A stretch of 32,651 nt of DNA. Source: Chloroflexota bacterium (GTDB lineage Bacteria; Chloroflexota; Anaerolineae; Anaerolineales; UBA11579). Shown in pieces: positions 1 through 9,042 of the stretch. Numbering within the stretch: position 1 is the first letter of the stretch; each line of letters begins with the position of its first letter. The notes beneath the pieces were generated by a model. That model ran no database searches and was not told the DNA's origin. It was given only the letters and a program-made list of their open reading frames with translations. Location: contig JACPVG010000011.1 in assembly GCA_016191875.1 (NCBI GenBank), positions 1 to 32,651 of the forward strand, given 5' to 3'. The translations under genes and the position numbers were made by a program.

Positions 1-142
1 CGAGATGGTCATGCCGGGCGACAACGTCAACCTGCTGGTCGAGTTGATCATGCCCGTGGCGCTCGAACAGGGCTCCAAATTCGCCATCCGCGAAGGCGGC
101 CTCACCGTCGGCGCCGGCGTCATCACCAAGATATTGGAATAA
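1..142 (+). CDS. tuf: Elongation factor Tu, C-terminal fragment (5' part outside window)
   Basis: The first 46 codons (frame beginning at base 2) read as the end of domain III of EF-Tu, the GTPase that delivers aminoacyl-tRNA to the ribosome. The visible pieces [19 protein letters not shown] and FAIREGG followed by [12 protein letters not shown] are the usual EF-Tu carboxy terminus. The GTPase domain lies outside the window. The stop codon is 4 bp before rpsJ, so the two genes are probably co-transcribed, as when the str and S10 clusters are joined. Confidence 0.97.
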   Translation, partial: EMVMPGDNVNLLVELIMPVALEQGSKFAIREGGLTVGAGVITKILE

Positions 143-146
143 TCCT

Positions 147-458
147 ATGGCTGCCAAACAGAAAATCCGCATCCGCCTCAAGGCCTACGACCATCGCGTG
201 CTCGACCAGTCGGCCAAGCGCATCGTCGAAACGGCTGAGCGCACCGGCGCCCGCGTGGTCGGGCCGGTGCCCCTGCCGACCCGCCGCGAGCGCTTCACCG
301 TGCGCCGCTCGCCGTTCATCGACAAGGACTCGCACGAGCACTTCGAGATTCGCACGCACAACCGGCTGATTGATGTGCTGGACCCGGACAGCAAGACGAT
401 TGACATGCTCATGCGCCTGAACCTGCCGGCGGGCGTGGATATCGAAATCAAGATCTAG
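147..458 (+). CDS. rpsJ: 30S ribosomal protein S10
   Basis: This 103-residue protein has the standard S10 length and the family signatures [15 protein letters not shown] at the N-terminus and [11 protein letters not shown] in the second half. S10 sits in the 30S head and, as NusE, also takes part in transcription antitermination with NusB. It begins 4 bp after the tuf stop. It is separated from the next ribosomal gene by 249 bp that contain a promoter, so S10 appears to be the last gene of the tuf transcript rather than the first of the S10 operon, although read-through remains possible. Confidence 0.98.
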   Translation: MAAKQKIRIRLKAYDHRVLDQSAKRIVETAERTGARVVGPVPLPTRRERFTVRRSPFIDKDSHEHFEIRTHNRLIDVLDPDSKTIDMLMRLNLPAGVDIEIKI

Positions 459-495
459 AGAGTTCGAGTACCGGCCGCCAAAGAAAAATCCGGCC

Positions 496-523
496 TTGCA
501 GTTTACCAACTTTGGTGTATAAT
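496..523 (+). promoter_or_regulatory. Promoter for the rplC-led ribosomal operon
   Basis: A TTGCAG hexamer (496-501) and a perfect TATAAT (518-523) are separated by 16 bp, close to the sigma-70-type consensus. Transcription would start near 530, giving a leader of about 178 nt before rplC. This is the best promoter-like sequence in the first 17 kb and stands out against the GC-rich surroundings. A 5-bp hairpin (473-477 with 491-495) lies just upstream but has no T-tract. Confidence 0.75.
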
Positions 524-529
524 GACGGG

Positions 530-707
530 CTTGTGCCTCCCTGAGGGGCGCAAGTCCTAACGCCGGCCGTGCAAGAATCGCCCGCCCGGGAAGCCGCAGA
601 CAAAGACACGGATGCTTCCCGCTGGACGATTGACTGCACTGCTGAGGGATGATGCGGTCTGCCCTGACCGACAGTCCCGGAAAAAACTAATCAGGAGAAC
701 AACTGAC
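530..707 (+). promoter_or_regulatory. Structured 5' leader of the rplC operon, possible ribosomal-protein autoregulatory RNA
   Basis: The transcribed leader can form three or four hairpins. Stem 535-539 with 545-549 uses one G-U pair. A perfect 8-bp stem pairs 587-594 with 614-621 around a 19-nt loop. A 5-bp stem pairs 655-659 with 666-670 around a 6-nt loop, enclosed by a further 5-bp stem, 632-636 with 672-676. The Shine-Dalgarno AGGAG at 693-697 follows. In E. coli the S10 leader binds L4 to control the operon; whether this leader does the same is inference from position. No match to a named RNA family is recognised. Confidence 0.5.
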
Positions 708-1340
708 ATGTTGAAAGGGCTATTAGGCAAGAAAATCGGCATGACCCAGATTTTCGATGAAAACGGGCGCGCAGTTCCTGTGACCCTTATCGAAGCTGGG
801 CCTTGTTATGTTACCCAGGTGCGCACGCCGGAAGAGGAGGGCTACAGCGCCGTCCAGCTCGGTTTTGGCGAGACCAAATCCAAGCGGCTGACCGGCGGCC
901 AGCTCGGCCACCTCAACCGTACCAGCGCACCCCCTCTGCGTTTCCTGCGCGAGTTCCGTGTGAAAGAAACTGAACTGAAGCCCGGCGACAAGGTCACCGT
1001 GGCGGATGCCTTTCAGGTGGGCGACCACGTGGATGTCATCGGCACGAGCAAAGGCAAAGGCTTCGCGGGCGTGGTCAAGCGCCACCATTTTGGCGGCGGC
1101 CCCGTCACCCACGGCCAGTCTGACCGCACGCGCACACCCGGCTCCATCGCCGCCGGGACCGGCACAGGCAAGATCTGGAAAGGCAAGCGCATGGCCGGCC
1201 ACATGGGCAATGAACGCGTCACCAGCATGAACCTGCGGGTGGCCTATGTGGACCCTGAGCGCAATCTGCTGGGCGTGCTCGGCGCTGTGCCGGGCGGCAA
1301 AGGCGGCCTGGTGATGATCAAGGAGGCCCGCAAGCAGTAG
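708..1340 (+). CDS. rplC: 50S ribosomal protein L3
   Basis: The 210-residue product starts [16 protein letters not shown], the classical L3 beginning, and carries the long loop [20 protein letters not shown] and the [15 protein letters not shown] motif near the peptidyl transferase centre. L3 is an early-assembly protein of the 50S subunit. The reading frame is open upstream to 612, but the ATG at 708 is chosen because AGGAG lies 10 bp upstream and the protein then begins exactly like its family. It is the first gene after the leader RNA. Confidence 0.97.
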   Translation: MLKGLLGKKIGMTQIFDENGRAVPVTLIEAGPCYVTQVRTPEEEGYSAVQLGFGETKSKRLTGGQLGHLNRTSAPPLRFLREFRVKETELKPGDKVTVADAFQVGDHVDVIGTSKGKGFAGVVKRHHFGGGPVTHGQSDRTRTPGSIAAGTGTGKIWKGKRMAGHMGNERVTSMNLRVAYVDPERNLLGVLGAVPGGKGGLVMIKEARKQ

Positions 1341-1366
1341 CCCAGCGGCTGCCGCGGAGGACGACC

Positions 1367-2008
1367 ATGAAAGTTGACATCTACTCCCTGAATGGCAAGA
1401 AGACCGGCCAGCAGGCCGACCTGCCGGCCGAGATCTTTGAAGCGCCGGTGAACACCGACCTGATGCATCAGGCTTTTGTGCGCCAGATGGCGAACAGCCG
1501 GGCCGGCACACACAGCACCAAGGGCCGCAGTGAAGTGAGGGGTGGCGGCCGCAAGCCGTGGCGGCAAAAAGGCACCGGCCGGGCGCGCCAGGGTTCGACC
1601 CGCGCCGCCCAGTGGGTTGGCGGCGGCAAAATCCACACCCCCAAGCCGCGTGATTACACTCAGCCGATGCCCAAGAAGATGCGCCGCGCCGCTTTGCGTT
1701 CGGCGCTCTCCGCCAAGGCTGCCAGCAACGAGATCGTCGTGGTTGACGAACTCCGGCTGGATGAAACGCGGACCAAGGCCATGGCGGTGGCGCTCGACAA
1801 GCTGGTGGGCAAGGATAGCGCCCTCATCCTGCTGGGCGAAAAGAGCGAGCCGGAAAGCATGGCCGCCCGCGCCGCCCGCAACCTGCCCGGCACCAAGACC
1901 CTGGACGCGATGTACCTGAACGTGCGCGACCTACTGGGCTACGACAAGATCATCCTGCCGGTGAAGGCACTGGATGTGATCGCCGGATACCTGGGTAAGG
2001 GCGAATAG
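1367..2008 (+). CDS. rplD: 50S ribosomal protein L4
   Basis: This 213-residue protein has the L4 layout: an N-terminal beta segment, then the basic extended loop [18 protein letters not shown] that reaches into the exit tunnel, then a globular part with [16 protein letters not shown]. Besides its structural role, L4 is the known autoregulator of the S10 operon in gamma-proteobacteria, which makes it a candidate ligand for the leader at 530-707 (inference). It starts 26 bp after rplC behind GCGGAGG. Confidence 0.97.
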   Translation: MKVDIYSLNGKKTGQQADLPAEIFEAPVNTDLMHQAFVRQMANSRAGTHSTKGRSEVRGGGRKPWRQKGTGRARQGSTRAAQWVGGGKIHTPKPRDYTQPMPKKMRRAALRSALSAKAASNEIVVVDELRLDETRTKAMAVALDKLVGKDSALILLGEKSEPESMAARAARNLPGTKTLDAMYLNVRDLLGYDKIILPVKALDVIAGYLGKGE

Positions 2009-2019
2009 GAGAGGCGACC

Positions 2020-2322
2020 ATGAACAACATCTACGAAATCCTGCGCCGCCCGCTCATCACCGAGAAATCCAGTTACCAGGTCCGTAAGATGAACCAGGTT
2101 TCGTTCGAGGTGCATGCCAAAGCCACCAAGGCGCAGATCAAGGATGCCATCGAGACCGTCTTCAAGGTCAAGGTGGAACGCGTGAACGTGATCAACGTGC
2201 CCGCCAAGCGCTCCAAGCGTCTGGCCACCCGGCGCATGGCTACTCGGCGCCAGCCTTATAAGAAGGCCGTGGTGACGCTGGCCCCCGGCAGCACGATCGA
2301 TGTGTTTGAAGGTGTACGCTGA
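2020..2322 (+). CDS. rplW: 50S ribosomal protein L23
   Basis: The 100-residue product has the L23 signatures [13 protein letters not shown] at the N-terminus and [13 protein letters not shown] before a basic loop. L23 sits at the exit tunnel and docks trigger factor and SRP. The ATG follows GGAGAGGCG with good spacing, 11 bp after rplD. Its stop codon overlaps the start of rplB by one base (TGATG), indicating translational coupling. Confidence 0.97.
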   Translation: MNNIYEILRRPLITEKSSYQVRKMNQVSFEVHAKATKAQIKDAIETVFKVKVERVNVINVPAKRSKRLATRRMATRRQPYKKAVVTLAPGSTIDVFEGVR

Positions 2323-3158
2323 TGGCTATCAAAAAATACAAGCCCACAACCCCCAGCCGGCGCGGCATGTCCGGGCACGGTTTTGAGGAGATCACCAAAG
2401 ACCAACCGGAACGCAGCCTGCTGGTGCCGCTGCGCAAACACGGTGGCCGTAATGCCTATGGGCGCGTTACCGTGCGACACCGCGGCGGCGGGCACAAGCG
2501 CCAGATCCGTGTCGTGGATTTCAAGCGCGACAAGCGCGGCATCCCCGCCCGTGTGGCGGCCATCGAGTACGACCCGAACCGCACGGCCCGCTTGGCGCTG
2601 TTGCACTACGCCGACGGCGAGAAGCGCTACATCATCGCTCCGCTGGACCTGAAAGTGGGCGACGAAGTGATGGCCGGTGCGCAAGCCGATATCCGCTCGG
2701 GCAACAGCCTGCCGATCAGCAGCATCCCGGTCGGTACGCTGATCCACAATATCGAGTTGAACGAAGGCCGGGGCGGCCAGATGGTACGCTCGGCCGGCGG
2801 ATCCGCCCAGCTGCTTGCCAAGGAAGGCGAATATGCCCAGGTGCGCCTGCCTTCCGGCGAAGTGCGCCTGGTGCGGCAGACCTGCTATGCCACCGTCGGC
2901 CAGCTTGGCAACCTGGACAACAGCAACGTGAAGCTTGGCAAGGCCGGGCGCAAGCGCCACAAGGGCATCCGCCCGACGGTGCGCGGCTCGGCCATGAGCC
3001 CGCGCGACCATCCGCACGGCGGCGGCGAAGGTCGTTCGCCCATCGGCATGCCCGGCCCGAAAAGCCCGTGGGGCCAGCCGACCCTGGGCTACAAGACACG
3101 CCGCAATAAAGCCACCGATAAATTCATCGTCCGCCGGCGCGGCAAGAAGCGCCGCTAG
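2322..3158 (+). CDS. rplB: 50S ribosomal protein L2
   Basis: This 278-residue protein has the usual L2 length. It shows the RNA-binding core [23 protein letters not shown] in two pieces and the highly conserved C-terminal signature [14 protein letters not shown], whose histidine region lies near the peptidyl transferase centre. L2 helps subunit association. The start overlaps the rplW stop by one base. A long open frame on the opposite strand (2256-3326) is a codon-bias shadow. Confidence 0.98.
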   Translation: MAIKKYKPTTPSRRGMSGHGFEEITKDQPERSLLVPLRKHGGRNAYGRVTVRHRGGGHKRQIRVVDFKRDKRGIPARVAAIEYDPNRTARLALLHYADGEKRYIIAPLDLKVGDEVMAGAQADIRSGNSLPISSIPVGTLIHNIELNEGRGGQMVRSAGGSAQLLAKEGEYAQVRLPSGEVRLVRQTCYATVGQLGNLDNSNVKLGKAGRKRHKGIRPTVRGSAMSPRDHPHGGGEGRSPIGMPGPKSPWGQPTLGYKTRRNKATDKFIVRRRGKKRR

Positions 3159-3183
3159 GCCAGGACCTGTGGAGTAAGACATT

Positions 3184-3456
3184 ATGGGACGTTCGCTGAA
3201 AAAAGGGCCATTCATTGACCCGAAACTGTACCGGAAAGTGGAAGCGATGAACGCCAAGGGCGACAAAAAAGTCATCCGCACCTGGAGCCGCGCCAGCGTC
3301 ATCTTCCCGGAACTGGTCGGCCACACGGTGGCTGTGCACGATGGCCGGCGGCATGTGCCGATCTATATCACCGAGAACATGGTGGGCCATCGCCTGGGCG
3401 AATTCGCCCCCACACGCACATTCCGCGGCCACATCGTGGAACGAAAAGTCGCCTGA
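3184..3456 (+). CDS. rpsS: 30S ribosomal protein S19
   Basis: The 90-residue product starts [15 protein letters not shown] and contains [19 protein letters not shown] and [16 protein letters not shown], all diagnostic for S19, which forms a head complex with S13 near the A-site finger. The start follows GGAGTAAG. It lies 25 bp after rplB and 10 bp before rplV, in the standard S10-operon order. Confidence 0.98.
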   Translation: MGRSLKKGPFIDPKLYRKVEAMNAKGDKKVIRTWSRASVIFPELVGHTVAVHDGRRHVPIYITENMVGHRLGEFAPTRTFRGHIVERKVA

Positions 3457-3466
3457 GGATTGAGCC

Positions 3467-3811
3467 ATGAGTGACGGATATCGCGCAGTCGCCAAGCACA
3501 TTTCCATCTCGGCTCAGAAAGTTCGCCTGGTCGTTGACCTGGTGCGCGGCAAGCCGGTGGTGGAAGCCCTGGACATGCTCAAATTCGTGCCGAACGCTTC
3601 GGCCAAACCGGTCTACAAGGTCATCCGTTCGGCGATGATCAACGCCGAGGAGAACTTCGGCGTGAGCCGCAACAACCTGGTGGTGGACAAGATCCACGCC
3701 GATGAAAGCCGCACCCTGCGCCGGGGGCGGGCTGGGGCGCGCGGCCGTTACAAGCCGTGGCTGCGGCGCTCGGCTCACATCACCGTCGTGCTGAAGGAAC
3801 GCGCCGGTTAG
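3467..3811 (+). CDS. rplV: 50S ribosomal protein L22
   Basis: This 114-residue protein has the L22 features AKHISISAQKVRLVVDLVRGK at the N-terminus (here read in part) and the long beta-hairpin with GRAGARGRYKPWLRRSAHI that lines the exit tunnel and is a site of macrolide resistance changes in other bacteria. No unusual residue is evident by eye. It lies 10 bp after rpsS and 17 bp before rpsC. Confidence 0.97.
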   Translation: MSDGYRAVAKHISISAQKVRLVVDLVRGKPVVEALDMLKFVPNASAKPVYKVIRSAMINAEENFGVSRNNLVVDKIHADESRTLRRGRAGARGRYKPWLRRSAHITVVLKERAG

Positions 3812-3828
3812 GCAGTTCAGGAGAGATT

Positions 3829-4509
3829 ATGGGACGCAAAGTACACCCGATTGGGTTCCGCCTCAAGGTCAACAAGACCTGGGAAGGCCGCTGGTACGCC
3901 GAGGGCAAAGATTACGTCAACCAATTGCACCAGGATTTCAAGGTGCGGTCGCTGGTGCGCAACAGCGCGCCGCGCGCCGGCGTTTCGAGAATCGAGATCG
4001 AGCGCTATCCGGGCAATGCCAAGATCTTCGTGCACACCGCCAAACCGGGCGTGCTCATCGGCCGCAAAGGCGAGAACGTCAAGATCCTGCGCAAGGACCT
4101 GGAAGCCCTGATCGGCAAGCAGATCGACCTGGAGATCAAGGAAATCAAAGCGCCGGACCTGGACGCCTACCTGGTGGCCCAGAACATCGCCGAGCAGCTG
4201 GAACGCCGCATCTCATACCGCCGCGCCATGCGCCGCGCTATCCAGCAGACGATGCGGGCCGGCGCCGAAGGCGTGAAGATCGAAGTTGCCGGCCGCCTGG
4301 GCGGCAGCGACATGGCCCGCCGAGTGTGGTTGAGCGAAGGCCGTGTGCCGCGCCACACCCTGCGCGCCGACATCGACTACGCGGTCGTAAAAGCCGTGAC
4401 CACCTACAGCGCCATCGGCGTCAAGGTCTGGATCTATAAGGGCGAAATCCTTCCGGAAGTGGAAGGCGCCGCCGAGCCCGCCAGCGAGGGCGTATACGTC
4501 AGCGAGTAA
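3829..4509 (+). CDS. rpsC: 30S ribosomal protein S3
   Basis: The 226-residue product begins MGRKVHPIGFRLKVNKTW, typical of S3. It has a KH domain with GVLIGRKGENVKILRK (the GxxG loop is GRKG) and a C-terminal S3 domain with RMRRA-type and GRLGGSDMARRVWLSEGRVP segments. S3 lines the mRNA entry channel. The frame is open upstream to 3757, but the ATG at 3829 is preceded by AGGAGAG and gives the family N-terminus. Confidence 0.97.
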   Translation: MGRKVHPIGFRLKVNKTWEGRWYAEGKDYVNQLHQDFKVRSLVRNSAPRAGVSRIEIERYPGNAKIFVHTAKPGVLIGRKGENVKILRKDLEALIGKQIDLEIKEIKAPDLDAYLVAQNIAEQLERRISYRRAMRRAIQQTMRAGAEGVKIEVAGRLGGSDMARRVWLSEGRVPRHTLRADIDYAVVKAVTTYSAIGVKVWIYKGEILPEVEGAAEPASEGVYVSE

Positions 4510-4544
4510 GCCGCTGATGCGCCGGAACGAAGAGGACTGACAGT

Positions 4545-4964
4545 ATGTTGATGCCAAAACGTGTCAAATACCGCAAGATGATGCGCGGCCGCATGACCGG
4601 CAAGGCGATGCGCGGCGCGGAAGTACAGTTCGGCGAATGGGGCTTGCAGGCCCTGGAGCCGGGCTGGGTCTCCGCCCGCCAGATCGAGGCCGCCCGCCGG
4701 GCGGTGGTGCGCGCCGCCAAGCGCCGCGGCAAGGTGTGGATTCGCATCTTCCCGGACAAACCGATCACCAAGCGCGCCGCCGAAACCCGCATGGGCAAAG
4801 GCAAAGGCCCGGTGGAATTCTGGGCGGCCGTGGTCAAGCCCGGCCGGGTGCTGTTCGAGGTCGGCGGCATGCCGGAAGAGGTGGCCCGCGAGGCCCTGCG
4901 GCTGGCGCGCTTCAAGCTTGCGATCAAAACGCGCATCATCAGCGCGCATGAAGGCAGAGGTTAA
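4545..4964 (+). CDS. rplP: 50S ribosomal protein L16
   Basis: This 139-residue protein starts [17 protein letters not shown] and has the core [20 protein letters not shown] plus [15 protein letters not shown], the region near the A-site tRNA. L16 is a late-assembly protein. It follows rpsC by 35 bp behind GAAGAGGA and precedes rpmC by 2 bp. Length and motifs are standard. Confidence 0.97.
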   Translation: MLMPKRVKYRKMMRGRMTGKAMRGAEVQFGEWGLQALEPGWVSARQIEAARRAVVRAAKRRGKVWIRIFPDKPITKRAAETRMGKGKGPVEFWAAVVKPGRVLFEVGGMPEEVAREALRLARFKLAIKTRIISAHEGRG

Positions 4965-4966
4965 CC

Positions 4967-5179
4967 ATGAAGCCCGAAGAAATCCGCGCCATGGATGACA
5001 AGCAGCTGGCGGAAGCCCTGCGCAGCGCCCAGGAAGAACTGATGCGCATGCGTTTCCAGAAAACCACTGGCGAATTGCAGGACACCAGCCGCCTTAATAT
5101 CGTGAAGAAGAACATCGCCCGGTTGCAGACCATCCAGCGCCAACGCGCCCTGGCCGGCGAGAAGGAAGGTGAAGCATGA
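4967..5179 (+). CDS. rpmC: 50S ribosomal protein L29
   Basis: The 70-residue, helical product contains the L29 pattern ELRSAQEELMRMRFQ-like (here ALRSAQEELMRMRFQ) and TSRLNIVKKNIARLQTI. L29 lies at the tunnel exit beside L23. The start is 2 bp after rplP, with AGGCAGAGG upstream inside the rplP end, and the stop overlaps the rpsQ start by 4 bp (ATGA), so translation is coupled. Confidence 0.96.
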   Translation: MKPEEIRAMDDKQLAEALRSAQEELMRMRFQKTTGELQDTSRLNIVKKNIARLQTIQRQRALAGEKEGEA

Positions 5180-5448
5180 ATACTCGCCGCCGCATGGAAG
5201 GCGTCGTCACCAGCGACAAGATGCAGAAGACTGTCGTGGTCGAGATCGGCCGCAGTTTCCGCCACCCGCTGTACCACAAGGTGGTATCCAGCAGCCGGCG
5301 GGTGAGCGCCCACGACGAACTGGGCTGCAAGGTGGGCGATACCGTCCGCATTGTGGAAACCCGCCCGTTGAGCAAGACCAAACGCTGGCAAGTGGAATCG
5401 ATCCTCAAGCGCAATGAGCGCAGCCAGGATCAGGGCGTGGAGGGCTGA
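5176..5448 (+). CDS. rpsQ: 30S ribosomal protein S17
   Basis: This 90-residue OB-fold protein has the S17 motifs [37 protein letters not shown] and KRWQVESI. S17 is a primary 16S rRNA binder that nucleates 30S body assembly. It overlaps rpmC by 4 bp and ends 2 bp before rplN. Confidence 0.97.
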   Translation: MNTRRRMEGVVTSDKMQKTVVVEIGRSFRHPLYHKVVSSSRRVSAHDELGCKVGDTVRIVETRPLSKTKRWQVESILKRNERSQDQGVEG

Positions 5449-5450
5449 GC

Positions 5451-5822
5451 ATGATTCAACAGGAATCCCACCTGATGGTGGCCGATAACACCGGCGCCCG
5501 GGAACTGCTGGTCATCCACGTCATGGGCGGTTCGAGCCGCCGCTACGGGCGCGTGGGCGACGTGGTGGTGGCGACGGTGAAGTCCGCCACGCCACAGGGC
5601 AGCGTGAAGAAGAGCGAAGTGGTCAAGGCTGTGATCGTGCGCACTGCCAAGGAATGGCGCCGCGACGACGGCTCGTACATCCGCTTCGATGACAATGCCG
5701 CCGTCATTCTGGACCAGGACGGCAAGAATCCCCGGGGTACCCGCATTTTTGGGCCGGTGGCACGCGAACTGCGCGATCGCGGTTTCATGCGCATCGTCTC
5801 GCTGGCCCCGGAAGTGCTCTAA
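5451..5822 (+). CDS. rplN: 50S ribosomal protein L14
   Basis: The 123-residue product begins [20 protein letters not shown] and ends with [25 protein letters not shown] in two conserved blocks, the classical L14 pattern. L14 sits at the subunit interface and binds the silencing factor RsfS. Length is normal for the family (about 122). It starts 2 bp after rpsQ. Confidence 0.98.
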   Translation: MIQQESHLMVADNTGARELLVIHVMGGSSRRYGRVGDVVVATVKSATPQGSVKKSEVVKAVIVRTAKEWRRDDGSYIRFDDNAAVILDQDGKNPRGTRIFGPVARELRDRGFMRIVSLAPEVL

Positions 5823-5839
5823 GGGATGAAGGTGCAATC

Positions 5840-6172
5840 ATGAAGATGAAAATTCGCAAAGGCGACACTGTAGAAGTCATCACCGGCCGCGAGCAGGACA
5901 AAGGCAAACGCGGTGAGGTGATCAAGGTGATGCCCAAAGAGCGCCGCATCGTGGTGCAGGGCGTGAACCTGCGTAAGAAACACCAGCGCCAGGTGCAGAC
6001 CGAAGGCCGCACGTTGAAGCCGGGCATCATCGAATTCGAAGCCAAGATGGATATTTCCAACGTGATGTTGGTTTGTCCCAGCTGCAGCGAGACCACGCGC
6101 GTGGCCGTGCAGCGTGACGAGGATGGCACCATCCACCGCGTCTGCAAGCAGTGCGAAAAGCAGATCGACTGA
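5840..6172 (+). CDS. rplX: 50S ribosomal protein L24 with C-terminal zinc ribbon
   Basis: This 110-residue protein has the N-terminal KOW motif ([22 protein letters not shown]) and the L24 core [11 protein letters not shown]. After SNVMLVCP it keeps a two-knuckle ribbon, CPSC and CKQC, which could bind one zinc. Many bacterial L24 proteins have this extension while E. coli L24 does not, so it is a normal variant. L24 initiates 50S assembly. It sits 17 bp after rplN. Confidence 0.97.
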   Translation: MKMKIRKGDTVEVITGREQDKGKRGEVIKVMPKERRIVVQGVNLRKKHQRQVQTEGRTLKPGIIEFEAKMDISNVMLVCPSCSETTRVAVQRDEDGTIHRVCKQCEKQID

Positions 6173-6192
6173 TGGTGAGGAGTGCAGACAGA

Positions 6193-6741
6193 ATGGCGCC
6201 AAGATTGAAAGAACGCTACGACAAAGAGATCGTCCCGGCCTTGCAGAAGATGCTGGACCTGCGCAACGTGATGCAGGTGCCGCGCCTCCAGAAGGTCGTG
6301 CTCAACATCGGCCTGGGCGAGGCGATGGAAAACGCCAAGGCGCTGGATGCGGCGGTGGAAGACATGGCCAAGATGACCGGGCAGAAGCCGGTCATCACCA
6401 AGGCCCGCAAGGCCATCGCCAATTTCAAGCTGCGCGAGGGCCGCGCCATCGGCGTCAAGGTCACCCTGCGCGGCGAGCGCATGTGGTCGTTCCTCGACCG
6501 CCTCATCAACGTTGTCCTGCCGCGTGTGCGCGACTTCCGCGGCATACCACCGGACGCATTCGACGGCCGCGGCAATTACACACTGGGCTTCCGCGAACAA
6601 CTGGTGTTCCCGGAGATCCAGTACGATACGATCGACAAGATCCGCGGCTTCGAAGTTACCATCGTCACCAGCGCTAAGAGCGACGACGCAGCCCGCGAAC
6701 TGCTGCGGCTGCTGGGCATGCCGTTCAAGTTGGAAGGATAG
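6193..6741 (+). CDS. rplE: 50S ribosomal protein L5
   Basis: The 182-residue product starts [17 protein letters not shown] and contains [38 protein letters not shown] and [20 protein letters not shown], all diagnostic of L5, the 5S rRNA-binding protein of the central protuberance. The frame is open back to 6151, inside rplX. The ATG at 6193 is preferred because GGTGAGGAG lies about 10 bp upstream and the family N-terminus begins there. Confidence 0.96.
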   Translation: MAPRLKERYDKEIVPALQKMLDLRNVMQVPRLQKVVLNIGLGEAMENAKALDAAVEDMAKMTGQKPVITKARKAIANFKLREGRAIGVKVTLRGERMWSFLDRLINVVLPRVRDFRGIPPDAFDGRGNYTLGFREQLVFPEIQYDTIDKIRGFEVTIVTSAKSDDAARELLRLLGMPFKLEG

Positions 6742-6747
6742 AGCCTA

Positions 6748-6930
6748 ATGGCAAAAACAAGCATCATCATCCGCGAAACCCGCCGCAAGCATGCCGGCCG
6801 CGTGCGCAACCGCTGCAAGGTCTGTGGCCGCCCGCGCGGCTACATCCGACGCTTTGGCCTGTGCCGCATCTGCTTCCGTGAGATGGCTTTGGAAGGCAAA
6901 ATTCCCGGCGTGGTCAAGTCGTCTTGGTAA
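6748..6930 (+). CDS. rpsN: 30S ribosomal protein S14, short zinc-binding type
   Basis: At 60 residues this is the short S14 form (also called rpsZ or type Z). It carries the four zinc-ligand cysteines as CKVC and CRIC, separated by 12 residues, and ends with the family tail [12 protein letters not shown]14 belongs to the 30S head. The zinc-independent long form is not seen in the window. It starts 6 bp after rplE. Confidence 0.97.
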   Translation: MAKTSIIIRETRRKHAGRVRNRCKVCGRPRGYIRRFGLCRICFREMALEGKIPGVVKSSW

Positions 6931-6950
6931 CCGGGTGGAGGAACTGAACC

Positions 6951-7364
6951 ATGAACGTAAATGACCCAATCGCGGACATGCTGACCCGCATCCGCAATGG
7001 CGTAATGGCCGGCCACACCCTGGTGGCAATGCCCAGCAGCAAGATCAAGGTGTCCATCGCCGAGATTCTGCGGGAAGAAGGTTTCATCGACGGCTACGAA
7101 GTGGCCGATGGCGAACGCGCGCCGCAGAAAGTGCTGCGCCTGACGTTGAAATACGTGGGCGAACGCCGCGAGCGCCGCCCGGTGATCACCGGGATACAGC
7201 GGGTGAGCACGCCCGGCCGCCGCATCTATGCCAAGAAAAGCGAACTGCCCCGGGTGCTTTCCGGCCTGGGCATCGCCATCGTTTCCACGCCCAAGGGCGT
7301 GATGACCGAAAGCCGCGCCCGCCAGGTTGGCGTGGGCGGCGAGGTACTCTGCAAGGTCTGGTAG
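6951..7364 (+). CDS. rpsH: 30S ribosomal protein S8
   Basis: This 137-residue protein begins [17 protein letters not shown] and ends with [22 protein letters not shown], both typical of S8. S8 binds the 16S central domain and in E. coli represses the spc operon by binding a mimic in the L5 mRNA; I see no obvious copy of that site here. The start follows GGTGGAGG. Confidence 0.97.
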   Translation: MNVNDPIADMLTRIRNGVMAGHTLVAMPSSKIKVSIAEILREEGFIDGYEVADGERAPQKVLRLTLKYVGERRERRPVITGIQRVSTPGRRIYAKKSELPRVLSGLGIAIVSTPKGVMTESRARQVGVGGEVLCKVW

Positions 7365-7392
7365 GACCTGTAAGAGTCAGGAGGATTATCCG

Positions 7393-7935
7393 ATGTCTCG
7401 TGTAGGACGCTTGCCGGTACCCATCCCGGCCGGCGTGGAAGTGGACGTGACAGGCAACCTTGTGCGGGTGAAAGGCCCGAAAGGCGAACTGAAGCGCACC
7501 TTCCCGCCGGTTGTGGAGGTTTCCAAGGAAGACGGCACCCTGGTTGTGACGCGCCGCAGCGATGAGAAGTTCGACCGCGCCATGCACGGCACAGCGCGGG
7601 CGCTGTTGAACAACATGGTGGTCGGTGTGAGCCAGGGCTTTGAAAAGGTCCTGGAGGTCCAGGGCGTGGGCTACCGCGCTGAAATGAAAGGCACGACGCT
7701 GGTCCTGCACATGGGGTATTCGCACCCTGTGGAAATGGTTCCGCCGGCCGGAATCGCGTTTGAGGTCGGTGAGCGCAATGCAATCATCAAAGTAACCGGT
7801 TACGACCGCGAAGAAGTCGGCCAGCAGGCCGCGCTCATCCGCCGGGTGCGCCCGCCGGAGCCCTACAAGGGCAAAGGCATCCGCTACCAGGGCGAGTACG
7901 TGCGCCGCAAAGCCGGTAAGGCTGGCAAGGCATAA
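7393..7935 (+). CDS. rplF: 50S ribosomal protein L6
   Basis: The 180-residue product starts [17 protein letters not shown] and contains [19 protein letters not shown] and the C-terminal signature [21 protein letters not shown]6 sits near the factor-binding site. The frame opens earlier at 7327, but the ATG at 7393 has AGGAGG about 9 bp upstream and yields the normal N-terminus. It is 28 bp after rpsH. Confidence 0.97.
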   Translation: MSRVGRLPVPIPAGVEVDVTGNLVRVKGPKGELKRTFPPVVEVSKEDGTLVVTRRSDEKFDRAMHGTARALLNNMVVGVSQGFEKVLEVQGVGYRAEMKGTTLVLHMGYSHPVEMVPPAGIAFEVGERNAIIKVTGYDREEVGQQAALIRRVRPPEPYKGKGIRYQGEYVRRKAGKAGKA

Positions 7936-7949
7936 GCGAGGAACGAACG

Positions 7950-8315
7950 ATGGCAAAGAAATCACGCAACGACGCCCGCAAGCGCCGCCAGACGCGCGTG
8001 CGCAAGCATGTGGCCGGTTCGCCGGAGCGCCCGCGGCTGAACGTGTACCGCAGCCTGAATGAAATCTACGCCCAGGTCATCGATGACGAGGCCGGCCGCA
8101 CCCTGGCCTCCGCCTCGACCATCGACAAGGAACTGCGCGTCAAGATGAAAGGCAAGGACAAATCCGCCCAGGCAAAACTGGTGGGCGAGACCCTGGCAGC
8201 GCGCGCCAAGCAGGCCGGCATCAGCAAGGTGGTGTTCGACCGGGGCGGCTTCCGCTACATGGGCCGGGTGAAAGCCCTGGCCGAAGGCGCCCGCGCAGGC
8301 GGCCTGGACTTCTAG
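7950..8315 (+). CDS. rplR: 50S ribosomal protein L18
   Basis: This 121-residue protein has the basic N-terminus and the L18 motifs [20 protein letters not shown] and [23 protein letters not shown]18 binds 5S rRNA together with L5. It starts 14 bp after rplF behind GAGGAACGA and ends 6 bp before rpsE. Confidence 0.97.
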   Translation: MAKKSRNDARKRRQTRVRKHVAGSPERPRLNVYRSLNEIYAQVIDDEAGRTLASASTIDKELRVKMKGKDKSAQAKLVGETLAARAKQAGISKVVFDRGGFRYMGRVKALAEGARAGGLDF

Positions 8316-8321
8316 GAGACG

Positions 8322-8858
8322 ATGATGTCTGAATACTCTGGATCCGATTTCGAACAACAGGAACTCGAAGAACGCACCGTCGACATCACGCGCGTCGCCA
8401 AGGTTGTCAAGGGCGGCCGCCGGTTCGGTTTTCGCGTCACCGTGGTGGTGGGCGACAAGTCCGGCCGGGTGGGCATGGGCGTTGGCAGCGCCAACACCGT
8501 TCCGGATGCCATCCGCAAGGCCGGTGACAAGGCCCGCAAGGACCTGCACCGCGTCAACCTGTTCAAAGGCACCATCCCGCATGTGGTCACCGGCAAGGTG
8601 GCGGGGGCCAAAGTGCTGCTCCGGCCGGCATCGCCCGGCACGGGGGTGATCGCCGGCGGCGGCGTACGCGCCGTGCTGCAGGCGGTGGGCGTGCAGGACA
8701 TCCTGACCAAGTCGCTGGGCAGCACCAATGCCCTGAATGTGGTGCGCGCCACCATGGACGCGCTGGCCCAACTCAAGTCGGTGGAAGACCAGGCGCGCCT
8801 GCGCGGCAAGCCCAGCCAGGAATTGATGCCGTTCTGGGAGCGGAAGCGCCATGGCTAA
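8322..8858 (+). CDS. rpsE: 30S ribosomal protein S5
   Basis: The product (178 residues, or 177 if the second of two adjacent ATGs is used) has an acidic N-terminus and the S5 double-stranded RNA-binding motif with [18 protein letters not shown], followed by the C-terminal domain with [19 protein letters not shown] and [18 protein letters not shown]5 shapes the mRNA entry tunnel. Its end overlaps rpmD by 8 bp. Confidence 0.97.
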   Translation: MMSEYSGSDFEQQELEERTVDITRVAKVVKGGRRFGFRVTVVVGDKSGRVGMGVGSANTVPDAIRKAGDKARKDLHRVNLFKGTIPHVVTGKVAGAKVLLRPASPGTGVIAGGGVRAVLQAVGVQDILTKSLGSTNALNVVRATMDALAQLKSVEDQARLRGKPSQELMPFWERKRHG

Positions 8859-9042
8859 GAGCAAAGCTCTCAACGTGACCCTGGTGCGCAGCCCGATCAC
8901 CTTCAGCGCGCGGCAGAAGAAGACCCTGACCGCGCTGGGCCTGCGCCGTATGAACCAGACTGTGACCCGACCGGATAACCCGGCTGTGCGCGGCATGATC
9001 CAGAAGGTCATTCACCTGGTGAAAGTGGAAGAAGCCTCATGA
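8851..9042 (+). CDS. rpmD: 50S ribosomal protein L30
   Basis: At 63 residues with the pattern [28 protein letters not shown] split over its centre, this is a standard bacterial L30. L30 is a small 50S protein at the solvent side. It overlaps rpsE by 8 bp and rplO by 4 bp (ATGA), so all three are probably translationally coupled. Confidence 0.96.
   Translation: MAKSKALNVTLVRSPITFSARQKKTLTALGLRRMNQTVTRPDNPAVRGMIQKVIHLVKVEEAS

Noticed and set aside
473..495. Hairpin after rpsJ as a terminator
   Set aside because: The stem is only 5 bp with a 13-nt loop, and no T-tract follows. It is directly followed by the promoter.
2256..3326. Long minus-strand frame opposite rplB
   Set aside because: rplB is certain on the plus strand. 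In GC-rich DNA the antisense frame stays open by codon bias, and the protein has no recognisable domain.
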